Source: an uncultured Eubacteriales bacterium
Lineage (GTDB): Bacteria > Bacillota > Clostridia > Oscillospirales > CAG-272
Assembly: GCA_934402395.1 (NCBI GenBank)
Contig: CAKRTQ010000001.1
Coordinates: 62,001-126,000, forward strand
Direction of reading: 5' to 3'
DNA: 64,000 nucleotides
Shown: positions 23,031-31,915 of the stretch, one piece after another
How the letters are laid out: each line of letters starts with the position of its first letter
How positions within the stretch are numbered: the first letter of the stretch is position 1
Position numbers and translations under genes: made by a program
Notes under the pieces: generated by a model
Told to the model about the DNA's origin: nothing
Seen by the model: the letters and a program-made list of their open reading frames with translations, nothing else
Databases searched by the model: none

Positions 23031-25688
23031 ATGGAACAGAATCACGAACTTCCGAAAGTCTATAATCCGCAGGACTTTGAGGACAGAATATATGCCATGT
23101 GGTCGGAAAAGGGCTATTTCACCCCCGATCCCAAGGACGAGCGTCCTCCCTTCTGCATCGTCATCCCACCCCCGAACGTCACGGGGCAGCTCCACATGGG
23201 GCACGCTCTCGACGAAACGCTTCAGGACATCCTCATTCGTGCAAAGCGCATGCAGGGATACAACACACTGTGGGTCCCCGGCACCGACCATGCGGGAATC
23301 GCAACGCAGATAAAGGTGGAGGAATACCTCCGCAAAAACGAGGGCATCACCCGCTATGACCTCGGGCGCGACAAATTTCTTGAGCGCGTCTGGGCATGGA
23401 AGGAGCAGTACGGCAACCGCATTATAAGCCAGCTCAAAAAGCTCGGCTCATCCTGCGACTGGAGCCGCGAGGCGTTCACAATGAGCGACAGCCTGTCACA
23501 CGCCGTGCGCAAGGTATTTGTTTCTCTTTACAATAAGGGACTCATCTACCGCGGTCTGCGCATAACCAACGTCTGCCCGCACTGCAACACCGTTATCTCC
23601 GATGCCGAGGTCGAGCACAAGGAGATAGAAGGCGCCTTCTGGCACATCAAATACCCCATCAAGGGCGAGGAAGGCAGATTCGTCACCGTTGCCACGACGC
23701 GCCCCGAGACGATCCTCGGCGACACCGCTGTTGCAGTTGCTCCCGATGACGAAAGATACGCCGATCTTGTCGGCAAAACGCTCATACTGCCGCTCGTAGG
23801 ACGCGAGATCCCGGTCATAGCAGATGAAAACGTTGACCGCGAGTTCGGCACCGGGTGCGTGAAGATCACCCCCGCGCACGACCCCAACGACTACGAGACC
23901 GGTCTCCGTCACAACCTCGAAAACATCATAGTGCTTGATAACACCGCTCATATCAACGAAAACGGCGGAAAATACCAAGGACTTGACCGCTACGAGGCGC
24001 GCCGGCAGATAGTTGCCGACCTTGACGCGCTCGGTCTGCTTGAAAAAGTGGAAAAATGTACGCACAACGTCGCGCACTGCTACCGCTGCGGCACGGTGCT
24101 TGAGCCTGTGGCATCCCGCCAGTGGTTCGTTAAGATGAAGCCGCTCGCAGGTCCCGCGATCGACGCCGTAAAGGACGGAAGCATCGCATACGTTCCCGAC
24201 CGCTTCTCAAAGATATACCTCAACTGGATGGAAAACATCCGCGACTGGTGCATATCGCGTCAGCTCTGGTGGGGACACCGCATTCCCGCCTTCTACTGCG
24301 CCGACTGCGGCGAGATGACGGTTTCCGAGGAGGACGTCCACGTATGCCCGAAGTGCGGCTCGCACAACATGACGCAGGATGAAGACGTGCTCGACACATG
24401 GTTCTCCTCCGCACTCTGGCCCTTCACCACTCTCGGCTGGCCCGAAAAGACAGAAGAACTCAAAAAATACTATCCCACGAGCGTGCTCGTTACCGGCTAC
24501 GATATCATCACCTTCTGGGTTTCCAAGATGATATTCATGGGGCTTGAATTCATGGGAGAAAAGCCTTTTTCGCACGTTTTCATTCACGGTCTCGTGCGCG
24601 ATGCACAGGGACGCAAAATGTCAAAATCCCTCGGAAACGGCATAGACCCGCTTGAGATCATCGACAAGTACGGTGCCGATGCTCTGAGATTCGCCCTTGT
24701 CACCGGCAACAGCCCCGGAAACGATATGCGTTTTTCGGATGAAAAGATCGAAGCTGCGCGCAACTTTGCGAACAAACTCTGGAACGCCTCACGCTTCGTA
24801 CGCATGAATCTCACGATCGACAGCTGTTCCCTGCCCGCCGCCGAAAAGCTTGCCCCCGAGGACAAGTGGATACTCACCCGCTTCGGAGAGCTTGCGGCAT
24901 CTGTCAACGCCTCGCTTGAAAAATTCGAGGTCGGCGTTGCGCTCTCGGCGATCTATGATTTCACATGGGATGTTTACTGCGACTGGTACATTGAGCTTAC
25001 CAAGGCTCGCCTTGCCGCGAAGGATACCGAAGAAAACCGCACGGCGCAGAGCGTACTGGCATATGTTCTTATCGGAACGCTCAAGCTCCTTCATCCCTTC
25101 ATGCCCTTCATCACCGAAGAAATATATTCGTCTCTGCCTCACAGCGGTGACGCCGAGAGCATCATGATCGCCGAATATCCCAAGGCGGATCCCGCGCTCA
25201 TGTTCCCTGCCGACGAGGAAAAGACCGAGCGTCTCATTGCCGTTATCAAAGCGATACGCGCCCGCCGCACCGAGATGAACGTTGCCCCCTCGCGCAAGAC
25301 AAAGGTTTATATCGAAACAAAGTATGCCGATTCCTTCGGCAAGGCGACCTATGCGTTTTTCGAGCGACTTGCGTCTGCCTCCGAGGTCGATGTAGCCGAA
25401 AGCTTTGCGGGCATCATCGGCGCCGACGATGCCGCACAGATAATCACCGACTCCGCCACGGTATACCTGCCGCTTTCCGAGCTTATCGACACTGCCAAGG
25501 AGCGCGCACGTCTCGAAGGCGAGCAAAAACGCGTTACCGACGAGATCGCACGTCTTTCCGGCAAGCTTTCAAACGCAGGATTCGTAGCCAAGGCTCCCGC
25601 TGCGGTCGTTGACGGCGAGCGCGCCAAGCTTGAAAAATACCGCGAAACACTCGCAGGCATTGAAGCCGCGCTTGCAAAGCTGAAATAA
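23031..25688 (+). CDS. valS: Valine-tRNA ligase
   Basis: 885-residue cytoplasmic class I synthetase that charges tRNA-Val. The HIGH-type signature is in PPPNVTGQLHMGHAL near 43-57, and the KMSKS loop in GRKMSKSLGNGIDP near 527-540. Editing-domain text TTRPETILGDTAVAV lies near 221. A WCISRQLWWGHRIPAFYC segment and zinc-type CPKCGSHN are in the middle. The last 65 residues are the coiled coil typical of ValRS. ATG 23031 follows GAAAGGAA; longer in-frame reading would run into the T-box terminator. Expression is controlled by the T-box leader just upstream. Confidence 0.97.
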   Translation: MEQNHELPKVYNPQDFEDRIYAMWSEKGYFTPDPKDERPPFCIVIPPPNVTGQLHMGHALDETLQDILIRAKRMQGYNTLWVPGTDHAGIATQIKVEEYLRKNEGITRYDLGRDKFLERVWAWKEQYGNRIISQLKKLGSSCDWSREAFTMSDSLSHAVRKVFVSLYNKGLIYRGLRITNVCPHCNTVISDAEVEHKEIEGAFWHIKYPIKGEEGRFVTVATTRPETILGDTAVAVAPDDERYADLVGKTLILPLVGREIPVIADENVDREFGTGCVKITPAHDPNDYETGLRHNLENIIVLDNTAHINENGGKYQGLDRYEARRQIVADLDALGLLEKVEKCTHNVAHCYRCGTVLEPVASRQWFVKMKPLAGPAIDAVKDGSIAYVPDRFSKIYLNWMENIRDWCISRQLWWGHRIPAFYCADCGEMTVSEEDVHVCPKCGSHNMTQDEDVLDTWFSSALWPFTTLGWPEKTEELKKYYPTSVLVTGYDIITFWVSKMIFMGLEFMGEKPFSHVFIHGLVRDAQGRKMSKSLGNGIDPLEIIDKYGADALRFALVTGNSPGNDMRFSDEKIEAARNFANKLWNASRFVRMNLTIDSCSLPAAEKLAPEDKWILTRFGELAASVNASLEKFEVGVALSAIYDFTWDVYCDWYIELTKARLAAKDTEENRTAQSVLAYVLIGTLKLLHPFMPFITEEIYSSLPHSGDAESIMIAEYPKADPALMFPADEEKTERLIAVIKAIRARRTEMNVAPSRKTKVYIETKYADSFGKATYAFFERLASASEVDVAESFAGIIGADDAAQIITDSATVYLPLSELIDTAKERARLEGEQKRVTDEIARLSGKLSNAGFVAKAPAAVVDGERAKLEKYRETLAGIEAALAKLK

Positions 25689-25696
25689 GATCCGTT

Positions 25697-25739
25697 GCCC
25701 CGGAAACCCACGAGAATATCCTCGCAGAGCTTCCGGGGC
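25697..25739. repeat. Hairpin after valS
   Basis: Arms GCCCCGGAA (25697-25705) and TTCCGGGGC (25731-25739) with an inner CGAG/CTCG pair. No T-run follows, so terminator function is uncertain. Confidence 0.5.
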
Positions 25740-25773
25740 TCAAATTAAAAAAATAAAAAAGGAGACACGCATC

Positions 25774-26673
25774 ATGAAAAAACGTACAAAAGCGCTTGCC
25801 GTCATTACGGCGTTGCTGCTCGCCGTCATGGCTGTGGTCATGGCATCCTGCAGCCGCTCGCCGGAAAAAGTCGGGGATTCCGGATTATATCCGGGCTATG
25901 ATTACGAAAAGCCATACGAAGGCAAAGACTCCTCGCTCGGCACAGGCATGCTTGATCTGCCCGACAGCACAGGCACGCAAAAGCTTATACGCACCTGCAC
26001 GGTTGAAGCAGAAACGCGCGAATTCGACACTGCATATTCATCGCTCAACGACAGGATATCGCAGTTCGGCGGATATGTCGAAAGCCAGAGTTCCACCGGC
26101 ACGTCATACAGCGCGTCGAAAAGCTCAAGGCGGCTTTCCGTCACAGTCCGCATTCCGGCTGAAAAATTCGGCGATTTTGTGGCAGAGCTGGGAAACATAA
26201 TGAATGTGACCTCCGCTTCATCTAACGTTGAAAATATCACCGATGCTTACTACGACACCGAAGCGCGTCTTGCCACTCTGAAGGCGGAACGCGAAAGTCT
26301 GCAGAAAATGATGGCGTCGATCGACAATGCGAAGGAATATGAGTTCTGGCTGACGATGCAGAAGCGTCTTTCGGAGATAGAACAGGACATTGCCTCGCTT
26401 GAAGCCAGGCTGCGCACCTACGACAGCCGTGTGAGCTACTCGACCGTAAGAATAAATCTTACCGAGGTGGTTGAATACACTCCCGCCGCCTCGCCCACGT
26501 TTGCCGACCGCGTGTCCCGCTCTTTCAAGTCAAGCTGGAAGAACTTTTCGGCGTTCTGGCAGGACGTTGCCGTGTGGTCGGTCTCGCTGCTGCCCACCAT
26601 TGCGACACTTGCCGTGATCGCCGGGATCGTAGTCATAATAATCGTTGCAGCCACGAAAAAGAAGAAAAAATAA
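25774..26673 (+). CDS. DUF4349-domain lipoprotein
   Basis: 299-residue membrane lipoprotein. The signal peptide ends VMASC (Cys26). The DUF4349 domain (about 65-290) contains KLIRTCTVEAETREFDTAYSSL, FGGYVESQ, the VTVRIPAEKFGDFVAEL strand, then a coiled-coil hairpin (YDTEARLATLKAERESL..RLSEIEQDIASLEARL) and a closing SYSTVRINLTE strand. A C-terminal membrane helix (about 270-292) is followed by KKKKK. The role of this domain is unknown; it recurs in surface proteins of Firmicutes. The gene has its own ribosome binding site (AAAAGGAG) and a terminator behind it. Confidence 0.88.
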   Translation: MKKRTKALAVITALLLAVMAVVMASCSRSPEKVGDSGLYPGYDYEKPYEGKDSSLGTGMLDLPDSTGTQKLIRTCTVEAETREFDTAYSSLNDRISQFGGYVESQSSTGTSYSASKSSRRLSVTVRIPAEKFGDFVAELGNIMNVTSASSNVENITDAYYDTEARLATLKAERESLQKMMASIDNAKEYEFWLTMQKRLSEIEQDIASLEARLRTYDSRVSYSTVRINLTEVVEYTPAASPTFADRVSRSFKSSWKNFSAFWQDVAVWSVSLLPTIATLAVIAGIVVIIIVAATKKKKK

Positions 26674-26717
26674 CATTTGCCCCCTGCCGCAACGCGGCAG
26701 GGGGCAAATGTTATTTT
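26672..26717. terminator. Bidirectional terminator between the DUF4349 gene and thrS
   Basis: Perfect 19-bp stem, arms 26672-26690 and 26694-26712, loop AAC, followed by ATTTTT; A-rich on the other side. It serves both convergent genes. Confidence 0.92.
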
Positions 26718-28615
26718 TAAAGAGCCTTTGTATCGTTTTCTTCAACGGCTTTGGCGATGAAATCGGGAAGCGCGGAAACACCGAGGTCTCCCGCCTTACG
26801 GGAGCGCACGGCGACCGTTCCGTCCTCACGCTCCTTGTCGCCGACGACGAGCATATAAGGCACCTTTTCAAGCTGTGCCTGACGGATCTTGTAGCCGATC
26901 TTTTCGTTTCTTGCATCGACTTCGGCACGCAGGCCCGCCTTGTCAAGCGCATCGTACACGCGGCGCGCATATTCCTCATGCTCAGCACCGATGGGCAGTA
27001 TCTTTACCTGGACAGGTGAGAGCCAGAGCGGGAACGCACCTGCAAAGTGCTCGGTAAGAATACCGATAAAGCGTTCGATGGAGCCGAACACCACGCGGTG
27101 GATCATAACTGGACGATGACGCTCGTTGTCCGCACCGACGTACGTGAGGTCAAATCTCTCGGGCAGGTTCATATCAAGCTGGATGGTACCGCACTGCCAT
27201 GTTCTGCCGAGGCAGTCACGCACGTGGAAGTCGATCTTCGGTCCGTAGAACGCACCGTCGCCCTCGTTGATGATATACGGCTTGCCTATCTCGTCAAGCG
27301 CGCCCTTAAGCCCGTTTGTGGCAAGCTCCCACATCTCATCGGAGCCTATGCTGTTTTCGGGACGGGTGGAAAGCTCGATAGTATAAGGCAGACCGAAGGT
27401 GGTATAGACCTGATCTATCAGCTTGTAAACGCCGATTATCTCATCCTTTATCTGGTCGGGGGTCATGAAGATATGAGCATCGTCCTGTGTGAAGCAGCGG
27501 ACTCTCATAAGACCGTGAAGCGCACCGGAAAGCTCATGGCGGTGAACAAGCCCCAGCTCGCCGCAGCGGCAGGGCAGCTCCTTGTAGCTCCAGAGCTTGC
27601 GCTTGTATACAAGCATTCCGCCGGGGCAGTTCATCGGCTTGATGGCGTAATCCTCGTCGTCGATCTTTGTGGTATACATGTTCTCGCGGTAGTGATCCCA
27701 GTGACCGGAGGTCTCCCAGAGCTGGCGGTTGAGTATCATAGGAGTTTTGATCTCCTCGTATCCCGCCTTGCGGTGGATCTGACGCCAGTAATCTTCAAGC
27801 AGATTGCGGAGCACCATTCCCTTCGGGAAGAAGAAGGGGAATCCGGGGCCCTCGTCCATGATATCGTAAAGGTCAAGCTCACGTCCGAGCTTGCGGTGAT
27901 CGCGCTTCTTGGCTTCCTCAAGGAAGTCAAGGTATTTCTTCATTTCGTCCTTGTTCGGGAAAGCAATACCGTAGACGCGCTGAAGCATCTTGTTCTTCTG
28001 ATCACCCTTCCAGTATGCACCGGTGCACTGTGTAAGCTTTACAGCCTTGACGGTACCGGTCGAGAAAAGGTGCGGTCCGGCGCAGAGATCGACAAATTCG
28101 CCCTGGCGGTAGAAGCTGATAACGGCATCCTCGGGCAGCTCGTTGATAAGCTCCACCTTGTAAGGCTCGTCACGTTCGGTCATGAGCCTGACTGCCTCTT
28201 CGCGGGGCAGCTCGAAGCGCTCTATCCTGTGGTTTTCCTTGATTATCTTCTTCATCTCCGCCTCAAGCTTGTCAAGAACGTCGGGGGTGAAGGAGACATC
28301 GCTGTCAAAGTCATAGTAAAAACCGTTTTCGACAGCAGGACCTATTGTCAGCTTGACCTCGGGATAAAGTCTCTTTACCGCATGGGCAAGGATGTGAGAC
28401 GCCGTGTGACGGTATACGTGCTTGCCGTCTTCGCTCTCGAATGTGAGCAGCTCAACGTCCGCATCTCCGTCTATCACGTGTGTCAGCTCAGTAAGCTTGC
28501 CGTTGACCTTGGCGGCTATATGCTCGCGGCTGATAAGTCCGGCAGCGCGTGCAGCGTCGTAAACGCTTACCGGCACGTCGGATGTGAAAACATTTTCACC
28601 GAATCTGATATTCAT
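26717..28615 (-). CDS. thrS: Threonine-tRNA ligase
   Basis: 632-residue class II synthetase charging tRNA-Thr. Order: TGS domain (about 1-60), editing domain with HTASHILAHAVKRLYP near 70, catalytic core with motif 2-like MNCPGGMLVYK and HRHELSGALHGLMRVRCFTQDDAHIF near 335-375, and motif 3 GSIERFIGIL near 500. The anticodon-binding domain fills the last 100 residues. ATG 28615 follows CGGAGG plus six A; the longer open frame to 28669 would start inside the T-box terminator and is rejected. A threonine T-box leader lies upstream. Confidence 0.97.
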   Translation of the reverse strand: MNIRFGENVFTSDVPVSVYDAARAAGLISREHIAAKVNGKLTELTHVIDGDADVELLTFESEDGKHVYRHTASHILAHAVKRLYPEVKLTIGPAVENGFYYDFDSDVSFTPDVLDKLEAEMKKIIKENHRIERFELPREEAVRLMTERDEPYKVELINELPEDAVISFYRQGEFVDLCAGPHLFSTGTVKAVKLTQCTGAYWKGDQKNKMLQRVYGIAFPNKDEMKKYLDFLEEAKKRDHRKLGRELDLYDIMDEGPGFPFFFPKGMVLRNLLEDYWRQIHRKAGYEEIKTPMILNRQLWETSGHWDHYRENMYTTKIDDEDYAIKPMNCPGGMLVYKRKLWSYKELPCRCGELGLVHRHELSGALHGLMRVRCFTQDDAHIFMTPDQIKDEIIGVYKLIDQVYTTFGLPYTIELSTRPENSIGSDEMWELATNGLKGALDEIGKPYIINEGDGAFYGPKIDFHVRDCLGRTWQCGTIQLDMNLPERFDLTYVGADNERHRPVMIHRVVFGSIERFIGILTEHFAGAFPLWLSPVQVKILPIGAEHEEYARRVYDALDKAGLRAEVDARNEKIGYKIRQAQLEKVPYMLVVGDKEREDGTVAVRSRKAGDLGVSALPDFIAKAVEENDTKAL

Positions 28616-28639
28616 TTTTTCCTCCGTAATGCAAAATTG

Positions 28640-28862
28640 CAATTTTTGTTTTTTTATAAAAAAGCACACCCCGACAGTTCTTATGACTGTTCGGGGTGTG
28701 GCAAATTACCGCACGGTTCCACCCGAGCTTTTAACTCTTGCCGCAAAAATGCGGATATTCATACTGACAGTCGGGTGGTATTTCCGCAGGGAGCGTGAAG
28801 GACTCTCAGCATCGTCCTCTCTCTGTACACGCGCGTCCTGGGAAACATATCCCGCCGCTTAT
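28640..28862 (-). promoter_or_regulatory. T-box leader upstream of thrS
   Basis: On the minus strand: AGAGAGAGG and GCTGAGAG elements of stem I, then ACC after GGAAAT as the probable threonine specifier, T-box GGGTGGAACCGTGCGG (complement of 28708-28724), and a terminator stem at 28665-28700 followed by TTTTTT. The predicted ACC specifier matches the GGT anticodon of the tRNA-Thr at 18389. Confidence 0.9.
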
Positions 28863-28885
28863 ATCTATACTTTCCGGAAACCGGA

Positions 28886-29308
28886 TCAGTTCCCGCTGTT
28901 CAGCTTTGAATGGGGATTGACATACTCGCGCCAGTTGAGATCGCCGCGGTCGAGAGCGATTATAAGCGCCTCGGCGGTCGCGATGTTGGTGGCAACGGGA
29001 ATGTTGTAAAGGTCGCACATTCTGAGCAGCTCCTGCTCGCGCTCATTGAGCACGGATTGCGGACGTGTGTCACGGAAATCAAGCAGCAGGTCGATCTCGT
29101 TGTACGCAATGCGAAGGGCTATCTGCTCTTCTCCACCCTGCCTGCCCGTAAGCAGTCTCTCTATCTTAAGTCCGGTGGCTTCGGAAATGCATTTGGCGGT
29201 TATGCTTGTGGCGCAAAGATTATGCTTGCTGAGTATGCCGCAGTATGCTATACAGAACTGCGTCATCAACTCCTTTTTCAGGTCATGTGCTATTATTGCT
29301 ATTTCCAT
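28886..29308 (-). CDS. Methylglyoxal-synthase-like protein with altered active site
   Basis: 140-residue protein with the overall pattern of methylglyoxal synthase: IAIIAHDLKK at 3-12, GILSKHN near 24-30, ISEATGL near 41-47, DFRD at 77-80, NIPVATNIATAEALI at 102-116 and RGDLNWREYV at 121-130. Known active-site positions have changed: the phosphate loop TGTTG is TSITA (34-38), catalytic Asp71 of the E. coli enzyme is Glu60, and His98 and Asp101 align with Leu87 and Arg90. It may bind a phosphate ligand without making methylglyoxal, or may have a new activity. ATG 29308 follows AAAGG. It lies upstream of the thrS leader on the same strand. Confidence 0.75.
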   Translation of the reverse strand: MEIAIIAHDLKKELMTQFCIAYCGILSKHNLCATSITAKCISEATGLKIERLLTGRQGGEEQIALRIAYNEIDLLLDFRDTRPQSVLNEREQELLRMCDLYNIPVATNIATAEALIIALDRGDLNWREYVNPHSKLNSGN

Positions 29309-29385
29309 TGTGATACCGTACCTTTCCTTGCTATTGCGCCGCCGGCGCAGAACACGTTGATATTATAAAAGCGAATATGTAACTA

Positions 29386-30222
29386 TCAGGTGTAAAGCAA
29401 TTTTCTGCGTTTTTTCTCCGACATACCCGAAAGAAGAGGCACGCGCTCGTTTGTGAGCCGCGCTGCTATCTCCCGGAAGGCGAGTGCCGCTTCGCGGCAG
29501 CCCTTTTTGACCTTGCGGTCACCCGGATGCCGTTTGTCGGTCCTCCCGTCAACCGCCAATCTTCCCTTTTCCTGCTCCGCCGCAAGTGCGGGCGATGCGG
29601 GAACTATGCCGAGAAGCTTTATGTGTGTTTTGTCGATAAGCTCGTTTATGCCCGATCTTTCACCCGCCAGCACAGCGGCGGCGTCGAACATATTGATTAT
29701 CAGATACTGCTCGTCCACTCCGAGACGGTCAAGGATGTACCCCATCTTCTCGGCGCCGCGAACAGACGTCGGCTGATGCGATGCCACGATAACGGCACCA
29801 TCCGCTGCCGGAGCAATGGCGGGAAGCACCCCGTCCGCCGCGCCGGGCGTGTCGATTATGACAAATTCGGCATTTACCGAATCCGCCGCACGGTCTACCG
29901 CGTCCGAAAAATCGGAAGCGCCGAACGTCTCGCTGCCGGTGAGCGGAGCGGGTATGAAGAAGAGCTCGTCGCTCCTGTCGCCGCACATTATCACCCTGTC
30001 GGGAGCTGCTCTGCCGGCAACAAGATCGCTTATATCGTAAACAACGTTGTCCTCGCATCCGAGAATAAGGTCAAGCGAGCGGTTTGAAAAATCGCAGTCG
30101 ATAAGCAGGGTCCTATGTCCTTCAAAGGCAAGAACTGCGGCAATATTTGCCGCAATGGTGGACTTACCGATGCCACCCTTGCAGGAGGTAACTATATACG
30201 TATGTCGCCCGCAAGAGCTCAT
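29386..30222 (-). CDS. MinD/ParA-like ATPase
   Basis: 278-residue deviant Walker A ATPase. CKGGIGKST lies near 14-22 with the signature lysine, DCDFSNRSLDLILG near 40-53 replaces the usual DADIGLRNLD, FVIIDTPGAADGVLPA near 112-127 is Walker B, and the C-terminal half has ASHQPTSVRGAEKMGYIL. MinD positions cell division, and related proteins place flagella or chromosomes. MinC and MinE are not adjacent, and the last residues (SEKKRRKLLYT) are basic but not a clear MinD amphipathic helix. ATG 30222 follows GGTGG plus 5 nt; two GTGs upstream are alternatives. It has its own promoter. Confidence 0.8.
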   Translation of the reverse strand: MSSCGRHTYIVTSCKGGIGKSTIAANIAAVLAFEGHRTLLIDCDFSNRSLDLILGCEDNVVYDISDLVAGRAAPDRVIMCGDRSDELFFIPAPLTGSETFGASDFSDAVDRAADSVNAEFVIIDTPGAADGVLPAIAPAADGAVIVASHQPTSVRGAEKMGYILDRLGVDEQYLIINMFDAAAVLAGERSGINELIDKTHIKLLGIVPASPALAAEQEKGRLAVDGRTDKRHPGDRKVKKGCREAALAFREIAARLTNERVPLLSGMSEKKRRKLLYT

Positions 30223-30263
30223 TTTTGCCACCACACCTTTCCGAGCGGAACTTATCGGTATTT

Positions 30264-30293
30264 ATTATACCACACAAGGCAGGTATATGTCAA
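30264..30293 (-). promoter_or_regulatory. Promoter of the MinD-like gene
   Basis: On the minus strand TTGACA (complement of 30288-30293), 18-bp spacer, TATAAT (complement of 30264-30269). Confidence 0.85.
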
Positions 30294-30344
30294 TTGCATT
30301 TTCACATTTTTTGCTTATACAATACCAACGGAAAGGTAAAAATA

Positions 30345-30917
30345 TCACCTTGAATATCCGTCGGGATATATGGCGCGCGCGCCGCCTATGAGCCTTGCGC
30401 GTGTGCGCGCTGTAACGACCGTTGCCGCACCTATCGTGCGCTGTGCGGTCCTCACCGGCACCGCGACCGGACGCAGGTGCATACCGATAAGGGTAAGTCC
30501 TATATCTATGCCCGCGTGCGCTGCAATGCTCTCGACCATGACGGGATCGGTCATCGATCCGTACACCTTTGTCGCCCACGAGCCGCCCGCATGGGGCGCG
30601 GGGAGCACGCACACCTCGCAGAGCCCGTATTTTTCGGCGCAGGCGCGTTCAACGACCAGCGCGCGGTTAAGGTGCTCGCAGCACTGCGCCGCAAGGAATA
30701 CCCCTTTTTCCGCAAGCACGGGGGCAAACGCCCCGTATATCGCATCGGCGGCATCTGACGACGAATTCTTCCCTATTCTTCCGCCCACAACCTCGGACGT
30801 GGAGCAGCCTACGACAATGATATCGCCGCGCCGCAGCCCCGCAGTTTCAAGAAGCTCGCACAGCACAGCCCGTGCTTCCGAGCTGATTTGTTCCTTCATT
30901 TGTGCGGTATCAGTCAT
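30345..30917 (-). CDS. UPF0340 (YwlG-like, TIGR01440) protein
   Basis: 190-residue conserved protein of unknown biochemical role. Marks of the family: an early GDIIVVGCSTSEVVGGRIGKNSS near 31-53, AAQCCEHLNRALVVER near 75-90, and HAGGSWATKVYGSMTDPVMVE near 108-128, followed by IDIGLTLIGMHLRPVAVPVR. CGGAGAT precedes the ATG. It starts 26 bp after the nagB stop on the same strand, so the two are probably one operon from the nagB promoter. Confidence 0.9.
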   Translation of the reverse strand: MTDTAQMKEQISSEARAVLCELLETAGLRRGDIIVVGCSTSEVVGGRIGKNSSSDAADAIYGAFAPVLAEKGVFLAAQCCEHLNRALVVERACAEKYGLCEVCVLPAPHAGGSWATKVYGSMTDPVMVESIAAHAGIDIGLTLIGMHLRPVAVPVRTAQRTIGAATVVTARTRARLIGGARAIYPDGYSR

Positions 30918-30943
30918 TGGATCTTATCTCCGTTTTTGAAATA

Positions 30944-31678
30944 TCAGCCGTTGTAGGCATCCTCATCGCAGAACACCATGAGATTTTTGTGTCTGCGGAG
31001 CATGGTCACGGGTATGTGAGGATCCTCGGGGGCATTCATGAGCGCCATGAGCGCGTCATGCTTGTTCTTCCCGGATACCACCAGTACCACGCCGTCGGCG
31101 TTCATTATATTGTCCATGCCCATTGTTATCGCGTGACGCGGCACATCGTCGCGCGATGCAAAGAAACGCGCATTGGCGTTTATGGTGCTTTCGGTCAGCG
31201 CGGTGAGGTGCGTTCCGCCGATCAGCTCGTCGGCAGGCTCGTTGAAGCCGATATGACCGTTCTGTCCGACGCCGAGAAGCTGCAGGCCTATGCCGCCCGC
31301 CGCCTTTACCTGCTCGTCATATGCGCGGCAGAATGCATCGGGATCGGCGGCAGTTCCGTCGGGAACGTATGTGTTGGCTTTATTTATGTTCACGCGGTCA
31401 AAAAGGTGATGATCCATAAAATAACGGTAGCTCTGGTCGTTATCCGGAGTTATAGGATAGTATTCGTCAAGATTGTAGGAAATTATTCCCGAAAAATCAA
31501 GCTCGCCCTTTTCGTATTTCTCGACCAGACAATCGTAAAGTCCTTCGGGTGATGATCCGGTCGCAAGTCCGAGAACACCGCGCGGGTTCTTTTTTATGTA
31601 ATCGGCAAAAACCTCCGCTGCCATGCGTGACATTTCAGCGTAGTCACGGCACACTCTGATCTGATCCTTAATGCTCAT
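30944..31678 (-). CDS. nagB: Glucosamine-6-phosphate deaminase
   Basis: 244-residue cytoplasmic enzyme converting glucosamine 6-phosphate to fructose 6-phosphate and ammonia, the last step of amino-sugar use. GLATGSSPEGLY near 37-48 binds the phosphate. SYNLDEYYPI near 67-76 carries the catalytic Asp, and LLGVGQNGHIGFNEP near 135-149 holds the catalytic His/Glu region. ATG 31678 follows AAAGGAA with 9-nt spacing; a longer start at 31696 lies within the leader. No nagA is adjacent. The length is near the family norm for Gram-positive NagB. Confidence 0.95.
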   Translation of the reverse strand: MSIKDQIRVCRDYAEMSRMAAEVFADYIKKNPRGVLGLATGSSPEGLYDCLVEKYEKGELDFSGIISYNLDEYYPITPDNDQSYRYFMDHHLFDRVNINKANTYVPDGTAADPDAFCRAYDEQVKAAGGIGLQLLGVGQNGHIGFNEPADELIGGTHLTALTESTINANARFFASRDDVPRHAITMGMDNIMNADGVVLVVSGKNKHDALMALMNAPEDPHIPVTMLRRHKNLMVFCDEDAYNG

Positions 31679-31744
31679 TTCAATAGTTCCTTTCAAATTT
31701 CAACTTGAATACGCCGCCGTACTTTCCGACGGATCTATGATACA

Positions 31745-31773
31745 ATTATATACCAAACGGGCGCATTTTTCAA
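31745..31773 (-). promoter_or_regulatory. Promoter of nagB
   Basis: Minus strand TTGAAA (complement of 31768-31773), 17-bp spacer, TATAAT (complement of 31745-31750). Confidence 0.8.
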
Positions 31774-31852
31774 GTACCGCAGTAACAAAATGTCGTTTTT
31801 TGTGGCATATCGGGGTAAACTCTTATATACGGGCAAAGGCATCCGCAAAAGG

Positions 31853-31888
31853 AGGTGTTAAAAAACTCAAATTGAGTTTTTAACACCT
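31853..31888 (-). terminator. Terminator of the ECF S-component gene (GTTAAAAA class)
   Basis: Long stem with arms 31853-31870 and 31872-31888 (AGGTGTTAAAA.., TTTTTAACACCT). It lies 28 bp past the ECF gene stop and resembles the hairpins at 10181, 46604 and 60637. Confidence 0.8.
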
Positions 31889-31915
31889 CAACGACATTAG
31901 TGGTTTTGCCGCCTT

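Noticed and set aside
27047..28798. 583-codon open frame on the plus strand
   Set aside because: It is the antisense shadow of thrS, whose class II motifs and T-box leader are unambiguous.
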